Part shown: positions 55,493 through 64,000 of the stretch, one piece after another
Layout of the letters: each line of letters opens with the position of its first letter
How positions within the stretch are numbered: the first letter of the stretch is position 1
Assembly (NCBI GenBank): GCA_963851095.1
Contig: CAWKOX010000010.1
Span: 310,001-374,000, forward strand
Origin: Oleispira sp963851095
Lineage (GTDB): Bacteria; Pseudomonadota; Gammaproteobacteria; Pseudomonadales; Oceanobacteraceae
Direction: 5' to 3'
DNA length: 64,000 bases
Position numbers and translations under genes: made by a program
Notes under the pieces: model-generated
Told to the model about the DNA's origin: nothing
Seen by the model: the letters and a program-made list of their open reading frames with translations, nothing else
Database searches by the model: none

Positions 55493-55786
55493 ATGACTAA
55501 AGTATTGTGTAATATTTATAAAAGTCGTCGAAAGGAAGAAACCTATCTGTTTGTTTCTTTAAAAGATGATTTATCGCGAGTGCCCGACGTTTTATTAGAA
55601 ACCTTTGGTCGTCCTGAGCTAGTAACCAAAATATTAATCACTCCTGAGCGTAAATTTGCGATTGCAGACGCGACTAAGGTTTTGGATTCGATTGAACAAA
55701 AAGGCTTTTATTTGCAATTACCACCACCAAAAGAAGAAATGGGGTCGGGATTGGATCTGTTCTGTAAGCGAGATAAAGACGAGTGA
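55493..55786 (+). CDS. ycgL: YcgL-domain protein
   Basis: CNIYKSRRKEETYLFV, RVPDVLLETFGRPELV and KGFYLQLPPPKEEM are the YcgL pattern. About 97 residues. ATG 55493 is preferred over GTG 55484. Overlaps the next gene by four bases; the order rnd-ycgL-ycgN is common. Function unknown. Confidence 0.9.
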   Translation: MTKVLCNIYKSRRKEETYLFVSLKDDLSRVPDVLLETFGRPELVTKILITPERKFAIADATKVLDSIEQKGFYLQLPPPKEEMGSGLDLFCKRDKDE

Positions 55787-56226
55787 GCGCTGCTAAACCC
55801 TTTTGGGAATCTAAAACGCTAAAGCAAATGTCTAAGCAAGAGTGGGAGTCATTATGCGATGGCTGCGCTCGATGCTGCCTGCACAAGCTAGAAGATGAAG
55901 ATACTGATGAGGTGTACTACACCGATATTCATTGCCGTTACCTCGATAAAAACGATTGCTCCTGTACCGTTTATCAAACGCGCAATGAAAAGGTACCTGA
56001 GTGTATTTGGTTGACGCCTGAGCAAGCTCATAGTTTTCATTGGCTTCCTGATACGTGTGCCTATCGTTTGGTTGCAGAAGGTAAGCCTTTATATGATTGG
56101 CACCCTTTAATTAGTGGCGATCCCAATTCCGTTCATGCGGCTGAGATATCACTAAAAGGTAAGGGTATACCCGACGATAAAATTCCTGAGGAGGAGTGGC
56201 AGAGCCGCATCATATGGAAAGCTTAA
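55783..56226 (+). CDS. ycgN: YcgN-family cysteine cluster protein
   Basis: Cys-rich protein: CDGCARCCLHK then CRYLDKNDCSCTVYQTR and later PECIWL; cluster pattern as in UPF0260/YcgN. It probably binds metal, function unknown. GTG 55783 overlaps ycgL (GAGTGA). 147 residues. Confidence 0.93.
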   Translation: MSAAKPFWESKTLKQMSKQEWESLCDGCARCCLHKLEDEDTDEVYYTDIHCRYLDKNDCSCTVYQTRNEKVPECIWLTPEQAHSFHWLPDTCAYRLVAEGKPLYDWHPLISGDPNSVHAAEISLKGKGIPDDKIPEEEWQSRIIWKA

Positions 56227-56567
56227 TGTTTGATGAATGGGTTCAGTGGCTGGTTTATGGTATTTCAGCCTTGATCTGCTTTTGGGCGTGGGAAAAAATG
56301 TTTTTTTGGATTAAGCAAAAAGACCTTAAAGCCATTGTTAGAATATTAGGGGCGGTTTTATTATTTACCCCTGCGCCTATTGCGGTTGACTCTACTCATT
56401 ACGCGCCAGCGTTCATCGTAATAATTTTCAGAAAGTTCTTAGAGAATAACGCGCCAATATTAGATGCCGTAATGCTTATGTTGGTTGGCTTGCTGGCGGG
56501 CTTGGTATTGATGTCCTTCCTATCATTATTTAATTTCTTACGGGCTAAATTCTCTCCGCAGAATTAA
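56226..56567 (+). CDS. Small membrane protein
   Basis: Hydrophobic protein of about 113 residues with three likely membrane segments (near VYGISALICFWAWEKMFFWI, ILGAVLLFTPAPIAV and AVMLMLVGLLAGLVLMSFLS). Not recognised. ATG 56226 overlaps the ycgN stop (TAATG); ATG 56214 would also work. Co-translated with ycgN, so a related role is plausible. Confidence 0.6.
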   Translation: MFDEWVQWLVYGISALICFWAWEKMFFWIKQKDLKAIVRILGAVLLFTPAPIAVDSTHYAPAFIVIIFRKFLENNAPILDAVMLMLVGLLAGLVLMSFLSLFNFLRAKFSPQN

Positions 56568-56894
56568 CGCTTTGTTAGCGTTATCGTCTATAGAGATAGC
56601 GCTAACTCATTCAAATTTTTGATCTTTTATCCTTCCCTTGTGGCGAACTTGAGATTCTTTGCTAGTTTTAAAGCAGGAGTATTCTATGTTGCTGTGCTTA
56701 AAATATGCCTAGAGCACTCTTTCTAGAAATAAAAAAGTCGTGCTCAAACGAGCAAGAGGGCTTTGTAAGTAGCTGATAATGTGTCTTTAAAGGCATCTCT
56801 TTTAAAATCATAGTGGTAGAGGCGTTTTGTATTGTTAAAAGTAGGCGTTTTGTTAAGAATCAGTGCTATAAGTTTTTCCACGTGGAGTTCTGAA

Positions 56895-59240
56895 ATGCTC
56901 AGGGACCTTATGTTTTCCGGAAGAAGGGCATCGTCCTTCTTATTCCTCGTTTGTCTACTGTCGTTTGGTATGGCAACTCCTACAATGGCAATTGATGATA
57001 AGCAGGGAAAAACTCAGCCCTATGATGTGCGCATTATTGTCGATATATCGGGCAGCATGAAAGAAACTGACCCCAACAATCTACGCATACCCGCGGTGAA
57101 TTTATTATTAGAATTAATGCCAGAAAATGCGCAAGCAGGTATCTGGACCTTTGGCCGTTATGTTAATAATTTAGTGCCTGTTGCTACGGTAGATGATGCT
57201 TGGCGTAAAGAAGCTAAAAAGTCGGCAATTAATATTTCATCGGTAGGCCTGCAGTCTAATCTCTCAGGGGCGTTAAATGACGCAGCTTGGGGACTTGGAA
57301 GTGATACGGGTTATCAGCAAAGTGTTATTTTGTTAACCGATGGCAAACTGGATATGGCTAAATCTGGCTCTCCCGAAGCCGATCAAATTAATAGTACAGA
57401 ACGTAAAAAATTGATGACGACAGTATTGGATAAATATCGCGCGGCTGGCGCTAATATTCATACCTTAGCGCTATCAGATCTGGCCGATAAAAATTTATTA
57501 CAAGAAATTGCTCTTGAAACGGGTGGACTTTATTCTGAAGCGGAAAATGCAGATGAATTAATGAAGGCATTTTTACGCGCATTTGATCAGGCTGTTCCTT
57601 CTGAACAAGTGCCAATGGAGGATAATACCTTCGTCATTGATGACAGTGTAAAAGAATTTACAGCGCTTATTTTTAAACCGAAGCGTGGCGCGCAAGATAC
57701 GGCGCTCTTGACTCCCTCTGGTGATCGCTGGACCGAAAAAGAGCACCCTAGTTCAGTTAGGTGGCATAAATCCGTGAGCTTCGATTTGATCACTATTAAA
57801 GCCCCAGAAGCGGGAACTTGGGTTGCAGAGGCTGATTTAGATCCTTCTAATCGAGTGACCATCTTATCTGACCTTGCTCTAAGCGTCACAGGTATACCGG
57901 CGACTATTTTCTCAGGAGATAAACTTGATCTTAAAATTAGCCTGATTAATGAGGGGGATGTTGTTGATAACGCCGACATTCTTCGGCTAACCGATGTGAC
58001 AATGAAGGTGGTTACATCCAGTGGAAGAGAAGGCAGTAAAATTCTTTCAAACCCAGAAAGTCCTCCTGCTGATGGTATTTATCGAGAAGGCTTATATCGA
58101 TTAAAAGAAATGGGTCAGTATCAGGTTGAATTTATTGCCGAAGGTAAAACCTTTCAACGCAAGCGCAGTTTTTCGATGACCATGATTCAGCCAGTCGAAA
58201 TAAGCCATCAAGCTGATGAGGTGAAGGGGGTTTATCGGATTAAAGTGAAAGGATTGTCGGATAATCTTGATGTAGATAAATCACGGGTCATTGCAAAAAT
58301 TAAGAGCCCTGATGAAAACTCGATTATTCAATCTGTGCCTTATGATAAGACAGCTCAAGCTTGGATTATTGAAGTTGAAGAAACTAAGGGGCCAGGGGAG
58401 TATCAGGTTGATCTCAATGTCCGTGGTGTGACTCAAAGTGGTAAGAAATTCAAAGTTAAGCCTGAGGGAATTGTTTTTAACCTTCCTATTCCAAAGCTAA
58501 GCCCAGCAGAGTTGACAAGTGAGTCCGATTTAGCCGGTGGAAAGGATGCCGCTAATGACGAGGCTGATGATGACGCTGAAGGTGGTGCAAGTGCAGAGAT
58601 ATCGACAGAAGGTACTGAAGGCACGAAAGAACCAGATATGGCTACCGATGCCACTGAGGGCAGTGCGGAAGAGAGTGCTGAAGACAGTACTAAAGAAAAG
58701 ACTGAGCCAGAAACCGAAAAACCGGCTGAAGTTGATGGTATTGCCCCCAAAATTGAAGAAAACCCTGTAACCGAGGTTGTGCCTGTTGAAGAGGTCGTGG
58801 AGGACGATGAGGGCTTGGCCTGGTGGGTTTATCTATTAATCGCCTTGCTTAACTTGGGAATTATTGGGGCGGGTGTTTGGTGGTTCTTCCTTCGTAAGCC
58901 TAAAGACGCTGTTGATGCCGAAACAAATCTGGATGCTAAGGGGACTATTACCGATCTTGAAGATTTGGAAGATGATTTTGCTGGAGATTTTGATTCCTTG
59001 GATGAAGTTGACGAGGAAGAAATCTCTTTCCCTGGCGAGCCTGCTTCTACGACTGCGGCGGGAGGAACTGAGAAAAAAGATCCTGAAAGTTTTGATGAAG
59101 ACTTCTCGATAGATCCCGATGATGTTGATACCGACGATGATTCATGGGGTGAATTTGATAGTGATAATGAGGCTGAAAATACTACAGGCGTTGCGGATGA
59201 TGGCTCTGGAGATACTACTAAAGATAGTACTAAGGAATGA
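56895..59240 (+). CDS. TIGR03503-type VWA membrane protein
   Basis: N-terminal signal or anchor (SSFLFLVCLLSFGMATPTMA), then a von Willebrand A domain with MIDAS DISGSMKETDP and LLTDGKL. Further beta-rich domains continue to about residue 560. A Glu/Asp/Ser-rich low-complexity stretch precedes a single membrane helix (WWVYLLIALLNLGIIGAGVW) and a strongly acidic cytoplasmic tail. The domain order matches TIGR03503 proteins. ATG 56895 is chosen as it gives a proper signal. Likely extracytoplasmic with metal-dependent adhesion; partner unknown. Nearby MoxR and CoxE-like genes may belong to the same system. Confidence 0.78.
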   Translation: MLRDLMFSGRRASSFLFLVCLLSFGMATPTMAIDDKQGKTQPYDVRIIVDISGSMKETDPNNLRIPAVNLLLELMPENAQAGIWTFGRYVNNLVPVATVDDAWRKEAKKSAINISSVGLQSNLSGALNDAAWGLGSDTGYQQSVILLTDGKLDMAKSGSPEADQINSTERKKLMTTVLDKYRAAGANIHTLALSDLADKNLLQEIALETGGLYSEAENADELMKAFLRAFDQAVPSEQVPMEDNTFVIDDSVKEFTALIFKPKRGAQDTALLTPSGDRWTEKEHPSSVRWHKSVSFDLITIKAPEAGTWVAEADLDPSNRVTILSDLALSVTGIPATIFSGDKLDLKISLINEGDVVDNADILRLTDVTMKVVTSSGREGSKILSNPESPPADGIYREGLYRLKEMGQYQVEFIAEGKTFQRKRSFSMTMIQPVEISHQADEVKGVYRIKVKGLSDNLDVDKSRVIAKIKSPDENSIIQSVPYDKTAQAWIIEVEETKGPGEYQVDLNVRGVTQSGKKFKVKPEGIVFNLPIPKLSPAELTSESDLAGGKDAANDEADDDAEGGASAEISTEGTEGTKEPDMATDATEGSAEESAEDSTKEKTEPETEKPAEVDGIAPKIEENPVTEVVPVEEVVEDDEGLAWWVYLLIALLNLGIIGAGVWWFFLRKPKDAVDAETNLDAKGTITDLEDLEDDFAGDFDSLDEVDEEEISFPGEPASTTAAGGTEKKDPESFDEDFSIDPDDVDTDDDSWGEFDSDNEAENTTGVADDGSGDTTKDSTKE

Positions 59241-59336
59241 AATGGAGAGGATGGTAAGCCGAAGTAGGACTAGTAATTGCCTTTCCTGTCTTGAATGACA
59301 TAGAATTGAGTGAATTGGTTTTGGTCTATCTTCTCA

Positions 59337-61238
59337 ATGTTAAATGTATCACCCTTATTAGAAATAAAGACAGTGAAGGTGCTGGTTGTTGATGGGCAGG
59401 ATGCTAACGGAATTCAGTTATCTGACATCCTGAGATCGTTGACCATCGAGCATGTTCGCTGCTTATCTGACTATAGCCAGTTCAAATCACAGTTTAATGA
59501 TTTTCTTCCTGATATTCTTATTTTAAATATCGATGCGGCGAGCGGTGATGTTGAATCTATTATTGAGTGGTTGCGGCAACATCCTAATGGCAGCGCTGTT
59601 CCTGTTATTGTTTGTGCAAACTCTCTAGAAGATGCGATAGATCTTGCGCTTCATAAGGGAGCCAATGATTATATCCAAGCCCCTTTTATTCCTTCGCAAG
59701 TTGCGGTTAGCATTAATAACTTAGTACAGCTATCCAATTCGACCGCCAATGCCGCCAATCAAGAAATTGTATTCGATCACCGATTGCAGCTAGGTGTTAA
59801 GGCATTGCAGGACGAGATTATGCATCGTAGTGAGGTGGAGCAGGAGCTGCACTTTCAAGCGCATCATGAATACCACTCACGCTTACCCAATCGAATTTTC
59901 TTGCAACACGTATTAAAAGATTTATTGTCGTCAGACCAAGCTATTGATCAACATGCGGGGCAGCATGTGAGACAGGCGATCAGTCAAGAAAGCAGCTGTG
60001 GAAACAAAACTTTAGCAATTTTCCATCTACACCATTTTAATGAAATAAATAATACTCTTGGTCACTCAAGAGCGGATGAAATTCTTGTAGAGATGGCGTT
60101 ACGTTTTGCCTCTTTATGCGAGCAATATGCTGAAATCATTCCTCTACAGTATGGGTTGTATGATCAGGCAGGGCCGGTGGCCTTATTGGATCGAACGCAT
60201 TTTACTCTCGTATTAAATGATACAACCTCTTATCGTTTAGAAGAAATCATTGAGCAGCTACTTACGGATTCAAGTCAACCTCTGAGTTATCAGGGGATGA
60301 AGATAGAAACCCCTATCTCAGTTGGTTTTGCTGTTTGCCTGCCAGGTGATGATGTCACATCCTGGATGCGGAGAGCGCATGTTGCCTTAGAGTTTGCTGA
60401 GCAAGAGAAGCAAGCGTGGGCAGGTTACAGCGAGAGAGCAGATCGCTACAGTAATAAAAAGCTAACCCTAGTTGCCGATCTGCGAAATGCAATTGCTTGT
60501 GATGAAGGCTTATTTTTGCAATATCAGCCTCAATTTAACTGCCAAAATGGTGAGATTGCTGGGGCTGAAGTTTTATTGCGCTGGTATCATCCAGTATATG
60601 GCCCTTTGCCCGCTGACCAAATTGTTGAAGTCGCTGAGCAAACAGGGCTGATCAAGCCTTTAACCCACTGGGTTATTAGTAAGGCATTCTCACAGTATCG
60701 TGAGGTGCTTGCTGCGGGTTATCCAATAACGTTATCGATTAATTTATCGACCTTAAATCTTTGGCAAGACAGTTTGCTGCAAGATATTGCCCAGCAAATG
60801 GATATATATCAAATTCCCCCTGGGCAGGTCATTCTTGAAGTAACTGAGACAGTACTTTTGAAAAAGCCGAGACGCTCATTGGATTTTTTACGATGCTTAA
60901 CAGCACTAGGTGTGAGAATCGCTTTAGATGATTTTGGCACAGGTTTTTCTTCGCTAGCCTATTTAACCAAAATGCCTGTTTCAGAGCTAAAAATAGACCG
61001 ATCTTTTATTCAAGAGCTTTGTTATAACCATAAAAATCATGTCATTGTTGAGACTATACTGTCGATGTGTAAAGGCCTAGGGGTAGAGGTAGTCGCTGAA
61101 GGGGTGGAGGATGAAGCTACCCAGCTTAAGCTAAAGGCGATGGGTTGTGATCGGCTTCAGGGGTATTATTTGGCCAAGCCGTTGATAGGCGTCGATTTGT
61201 TAGAATGCCTTGCTGAACAGATGGCTATCAGAACTTAG
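59337..61238 (+). CDS. EAL-domain protein with degenerate receiver and GGDEF domains
   Basis: The receiver-like N-terminus (VKVLVVDGQDANGIQ) has Asn in place of the phosphoacceptor Asp in PDILILNID, so it is a pseudo-receiver. The middle GGDEF domain has LLDRTHF at the active site, so it is inactive. The EAL domain is intact: AEVLLRW (EVL variant), SINLSTLNLW, LEVTETVLL, LDDFGTGFSSL, LKIDRSFI and VAEGVEDE, all catalytic residues present. Predicted cyclic-di-GMP phosphodiesterase. Start uncertain: GTG 59310, ATG 59337 or GTG 59373. Confidence 0.85.
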   Translation: MLNVSPLLEIKTVKVLVVDGQDANGIQLSDILRSLTIEHVRCLSDYSQFKSQFNDFLPDILILNIDAASGDVESIIEWLRQHPNGSAVPVIVCANSLEDAIDLALHKGANDYIQAPFIPSQVAVSINNLVQLSNSTANAANQEIVFDHRLQLGVKALQDEIMHRSEVEQELHFQAHHEYHSRLPNRIFLQHVLKDLLSSDQAIDQHAGQHVRQAISQESSCGNKTLAIFHLHHFNEINNTLGHSRADEILVEMALRFASLCEQYAEIIPLQYGLYDQAGPVALLDRTHFTLVLNDTTSYRLEEIIEQLLTDSSQPLSYQGMKIETPISVGFAVCLPGDDVTSWMRRAHVALEFAEQEKQAWAGYSERADRYSNKKLTLVADLRNAIACDEGLFLQYQPQFNCQNGEIAGAEVLLRWYHPVYGPLPADQIVEVAEQTGLIKPLTHWVISKAFSQYREVLAAGYPITLSINLSTLNLWQDSLLQDIAQQMDIYQIPPGQVILEVTETVLLKKPRRSLDFLRCLTALGVRIALDDFGTGFSSLAYLTKMPVSELKIDRSFIQELCYNHKNHVIVETILSMCKGLGVEVVAEGVEDEATQLKLKAMGCDRLQGYYLAKPLIGVDLLECLAEQMAIRT

Positions 61239-61315
61239 AGTCTTGCCGCAAGGGCTATCGTCACTATATACTGCGAAAAATTTTATGTATTCGATCTTTT
61301 CGGTTTGAGGCTATT

Positions 61316-62158
61316 ATGAAGTTCCAAGGTACTAATGAATATGTTGCAACGCCAGAGTTGCAAATGGCAGTTAATGCCTCCATCACTCTGCAGCGTCCAT
61401 TATTATTAAAAGGCGAGCCTGGTACTGGTAAAACGATGTTAGCCGAACAGCTAGCAGAGTCTTTAGACACTGAATTGATTCAATGGCACATTAAAAGTAC
61501 GACTAAAGCCCACCAGGGTTTGTATGAATACGATGCCGTTTCGCGTTTACGTGATTCTCAGCTTGGTAATGACAAAGTTCATGATATTAAGAACTACATT
61601 GTTAAGGGTAAGCTTTGGGAAGCGTTTGATGCTGATAAGCCTGTTGTTCTATTGATTGATGAAATAGACAAAGCGGATATCGAATTTCCAAATGATTTAT
61701 TATTAGAACTCGATAAAATGGAGTTCTATTGCTATGAAACTCAGCAGCGTGTCGTTGCTAAGCACCGTCCAATCATCTTAATTACCAGCAACAACGAAAA
61801 AGAGTTGCCAGATGCATTCTTGCGTCGTTGTTTCTTCCATTACATCGACTTCCCATCAAAAGAAACGATGATGAAAATTGTTGATGTTCACTATCCTAAT
61901 ATTCAGTCTTCGTTAGTAAAAGAAGCGATGGAAGTCTTCTTTGATGTACGTAAAGTGCCTGGATTGAAGAAAAAACCGTCTACTTCTGAGTTGATTGATT
62001 GGTTAAAGCTATTAATGGCGGATGAAATTGGCGTTGATCTGCTTCGTGATAATGATCGAACCAAGGCGATTCCACCCATGGCAGGTGCATTAGTTAAGAA
62101 TGAGCAAGATGTACAGTTGTTAGAAAAGTTGGCTTTCATGAGTCGCCGTCGCGGTTAA
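61316..62158 (+). CDS. MoxR-family AAA+ ATPase
   Basis: 280 residues with Walker A LLKGEPGTGKTMLAEQL and Walker B VVLLIDEIDKAD, plus ITSNNEKELPDAFLRRC, the sensor region. MoxR ATPases act as chaperones with VWA proteins to insert cofactors or mature enzyme complexes. The next gene, 23 bases on, is a CoxE-like VWA protein, the usual partner. Confidence 0.9.
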   Translation: MKFQGTNEYVATPELQMAVNASITLQRPLLLKGEPGTGKTMLAEQLAESLDTELIQWHIKSTTKAHQGLYEYDAVSRLRDSQLGNDKVHDIKNYIVKGKLWEAFDADKPVVLLIDEIDKADIEFPNDLLLELDKMEFYCYETQQRVVAKHRPIILITSNNEKELPDAFLRRCFFHYIDFPSKETMMKIVDVHYPNIQSSLVKEAMEVFFDVRKVPGLKKKPSTSELIDWLKLLMADEIGVDLLRDNDRTKAIPPMAGALVKNEQDVQLLEKLAFMSRRRG

Positions 62159-62181
62159 GCGCTAAGGCTTAGGAAGTAATT

Positions 62182-63363
62182 ATGCTTATTGATTTTTTTA
62201 TGACGGTTCGTAAGGCGAAGGTGCCTTGCTCCGTAGGTGAATACCTAGATTTAGTGGCCGCACTCGAAGGCCATTTGACCTTCGCAAATCTAGACGATTT
62301 CTACGCCCTGGCTAAGTTGTGCTTGGTCAAGGACGAGCGTCATTACGATAAGTTTGATAAGGCATTTGCCCATTACTTTGAAGGCATTGATAACTTAGAT
62401 TTAGCGATGGATGATCCTAATATTCCCGATGATTGGATGCGTAAAGAGATGGAACGCATCATGACTCAAGAAGAAATGGACAAAATTAAAGACTTGGGGG
62501 GCTTAGATGAAATTATTAAGGCCTTTAAAGAGCGCTTAGAAAATCAAAAGAAGCGTCACCAAGGGGGCAATAAAAACATTGGTACGGGTGGGACGTCACC
62601 TTTTGGTGCTAATGGTTTTAATCCTGAAGGCTTCCGAATTGAGCAAGGGCAGTCGCGTCATAAAAAGGCGGTTAAAGTTTGGGAAAAACGTAACTACAAA
62701 GACCTTGATGATTCGATTCAGCTAGGTATCCGTAATATTAAAGTAGCTTTACGTCGCCTGCGTAAATTTGCCCGCACGGGTTCAGCCGACATGCTTGATC
62801 TTGACGATACCATCGCAAGTACCGCGCGTAATGCTGGTTTTTTAGATTTAAAACTGGTGCCTGAGCGCCACAATGCAGTGAAAGTGCTTTTATTCTTCGA
62901 CATCGGCGGCTCTATGGATCCGCACGTCAAAGTCTGTGAAGAGTTATTTTCTGCGGCGAGAACTGAATTTAAGCATATGGAAACCTTCTATTTCCATAAC
63001 TGCCTTTATGAGTCTGTCTGGAAAAACAACATCCGCCGTACCAATGAACAAACCATGACGTGGGATCTGCTGAATAAGTATGGTCGTGACTACAAGGTTA
63101 TCTTTATTGGCGATGCCATGATGGCACCTTATGAGGTGACTCATGCCGGTGGTAGTGTTGAACACTGGAATGATGAAGCGGGTGCCGTCTGGATGCAGCG
63201 AATTAAAGATAAATTCGATAAAGTTGTCTGGATCAATCCTGCCCCCGAAAGTCATTGGGGTCATGGCGGCTCATTGGGTATTATCAAGCAAATTGTTGAG
63301 GATGAAATGTATCCTTTAACGTTAGAAGGCCTTGAAAAAGCCATGAAGAAGATGAGTCAGTAG
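62182..63363 (+). CDS. CoxE-like VWA-domain protein
   Basis: 393 residues. The helical N-terminal half is followed by a Gly/Asn-rich linker (KNIGTGGTSPFGANGF) and a VWA domain with LLFFDIGGSMDPH (MIDAS DxGxS in place of DxSxS) and IFIGDAMMAPYE. The CoxE type is paired with MoxR ATPases for cofactor assembly. The target enzyme is not in the window. Confidence 0.85.
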   Translation: MLIDFFMTVRKAKVPCSVGEYLDLVAALEGHLTFANLDDFYALAKLCLVKDERHYDKFDKAFAHYFEGIDNLDLAMDDPNIPDDWMRKEMERIMTQEEMDKIKDLGGLDEIIKAFKERLENQKKRHQGGNKNIGTGGTSPFGANGFNPEGFRIEQGQSRHKKAVKVWEKRNYKDLDDSIQLGIRNIKVALRRLRKFARTGSADMLDLDDTIASTARNAGFLDLKLVPERHNAVKVLLFFDIGGSMDPHVKVCEELFSAARTEFKHMETFYFHNCLYESVWKNNIRRTNEQTMTWDLLNKYGRDYKVIFIGDAMMAPYEVTHAGGSVEHWNDEAGAVWMQRIKDKFDKVVWINPAPESHWGHGGSLGIIKQIVEDEMYPLTLEGLEKAMKKMSQ

Positions 63364-63809
63364 ATAAAACACAATGTTCGCGGTGATCAGGTTTAGTTGA
63401 ATCATTATGCGGACTCAGGAGAAAGAACTGGAATTCTTAATCCTAGCAAGTACACTTGTACTAATTTCAGGGATGATATAACGAACAATTATAATTAATA
63501 GGCTACCGCACATGCGAAGCTTGATATCCCAACCTGAATTTTATACATCATTCTGGTTATTACTGCTTAAACTTACGCCCCTTCATTCAGTGAATGTGCG
63601 CTCTCTATTCGCTAAATATGTCCTGAATGAATGGCAAATAACGCCAAAAGCGACCGATTCAGCCATGGCTTGTGCATTCATAGCGGGTTATAGTGTTGTT
63701 CCTAGTCTGCAGTTATCTAATCATAATAATTATACTGCAAGCCCATGGTAGATAAACAAATCAATTTAATGCTGATTCTGCAGCCGATAAACTTCGGTCA
63801 GGGATATTA
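63364..63809. other. Region of about 450 bases without a convincing gene
   Basis: A 79-codon frame at 63512-63751 exists but matches no family I know and has no good ribosome-binding site, so I do not call it. No RNA gene or clear terminator seen. Confidence 0.35.
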
Positions 63810-64000
63810 ATGCTTAATCATATTTATAAAATTTTACTCCTGTGTATTTGTGCTTTACCCATTGCACAAGCATTAGATGTAGGCGACCCCGTGCCGGACT
63901 TTGTAATGCCTAGTAGCAATGGCGCGCCACAGCGGTTGTCTGAGCAAGTCGGAAACCCTGTCATGTTAGTATGGCTAGGGGAGTGTGATAGCTGTGAAGA
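63810..64000 (+). CDS. Exported thioredoxin-fold protein, partial
   Basis: Cut by the window end. A signal peptide (IYKILLLCICALPIAQA) precedes LDVGDPVPDFVMPSSNG, the start of an AhpC/TSA-Redoxin domain, and WLGECDSCE, with a CxxC site. Probably a periplasmic thiol-disulfide oxidoreductase or peroxiredoxin-like protein. Confidence 0.7.
   Translation, partial: MLNHIYKILLLCICALPIAQALDVGDPVPDFVMPSSNGAPQRLSEQVGNPVMLVWLGECDSCE

Noticed and set aside
63512..63751. 79-codon frame after the CoxE-like gene
   Set aside because: No known family, no ribosome-binding site; too little support to call.

Overview
The window is chromosomal DNA of a gammaproteobacterium with mid-40s %GC by eye, most like a marine Oceanospirillales-type organism. 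The basis is gammaproteobacterial gene families (RlmJ, YcgL/YcgN, YbfE, YbiT, YgiQ, YcbZ-type LonB), a short 4.5S-type SRP RNA, rhombosortase/GlyGly-CTERM sorting and TIGR03503/MoxR/CoxE-type genes. Genus is inference only. I found no tRNA, rRNA, CRISPR array, prophage or insertion sequence.

Layout. (1) 1-8283: the 3' part of a type I restriction locus. It holds a PD-(D/E)XK/DUF4268 protein, a small broken reading frame, an AT-rich two-gene module (coiled-coil membrane protein plus a SIR2-like DUF4917 protein with a membrane tail), and hsdR, which is split by a one-base frameshift. This is the most defence-like and least described part. (2) 8351-18099: a degenerate metallo-beta-lactamase-fold protein, pheA, dgt, lepB with a 41-residue CPFC membrane protein, a glutaredoxin-like protein, a YheT-type hydrolase, then a frameshifted M6 metalloprotease with a GlyGly-CTERM tail beside a rhombosortase, and a Nudix hydrolase. 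(3) 18118-26690: two AraC-type regulators around an outer-membrane barrel protein and a MaoC-like protein, a GT-B-like glycosyltransferase, the ABC-F protein YbiT and a CWC cysteine-rich protein. (4) 26894-39620: YgiQ, flavodoxin-like, DUF4375, chalcone-isomerase-like, solute-binding-like, DUF5610, glutaredoxin, lipoprotein, rlmJ, a PP2C-kinase fusion and a crotonase. (5) 39770-45930: thiamine operon thiC-thiO-thiS-thiG-thiDE under a TPP riboswitch with a visible terminator; thiDE carries a one-base frameshift. (6) 46090-56567: hybrid histidine kinase, LonB-like protease, ybfE, SRP RNA, dnaX with a clear programmed -1 frameshift site, ybaB, recR, rnd, ycgL, ycgN and a small membrane protein. 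(7) 56895-64000: TIGR03503-type VWA membrane protein, an EAL protein with degenerate receiver and GGDEF domains, a MoxR ATPase with its CoxE-like VWA partner, and the start of a periplasmic thioredoxin-fold protein.

How genes work together. The thiamine genes form one overlapping transcription unit controlled by TPP. The M6 protease and rhombosortase look like substrate and processing enzyme. MoxR and the CoxE-like protein look like an ATPase/adaptor pair. The SIR2-like module sits with 1-3 base gaps inside the restriction operon, so it is probably translated together with hsdR. Three otherwise conserved genes (hsdR, M6 protease, thiDE) each carry one single-base indel, which suggests either assembly errors or real gene decay.
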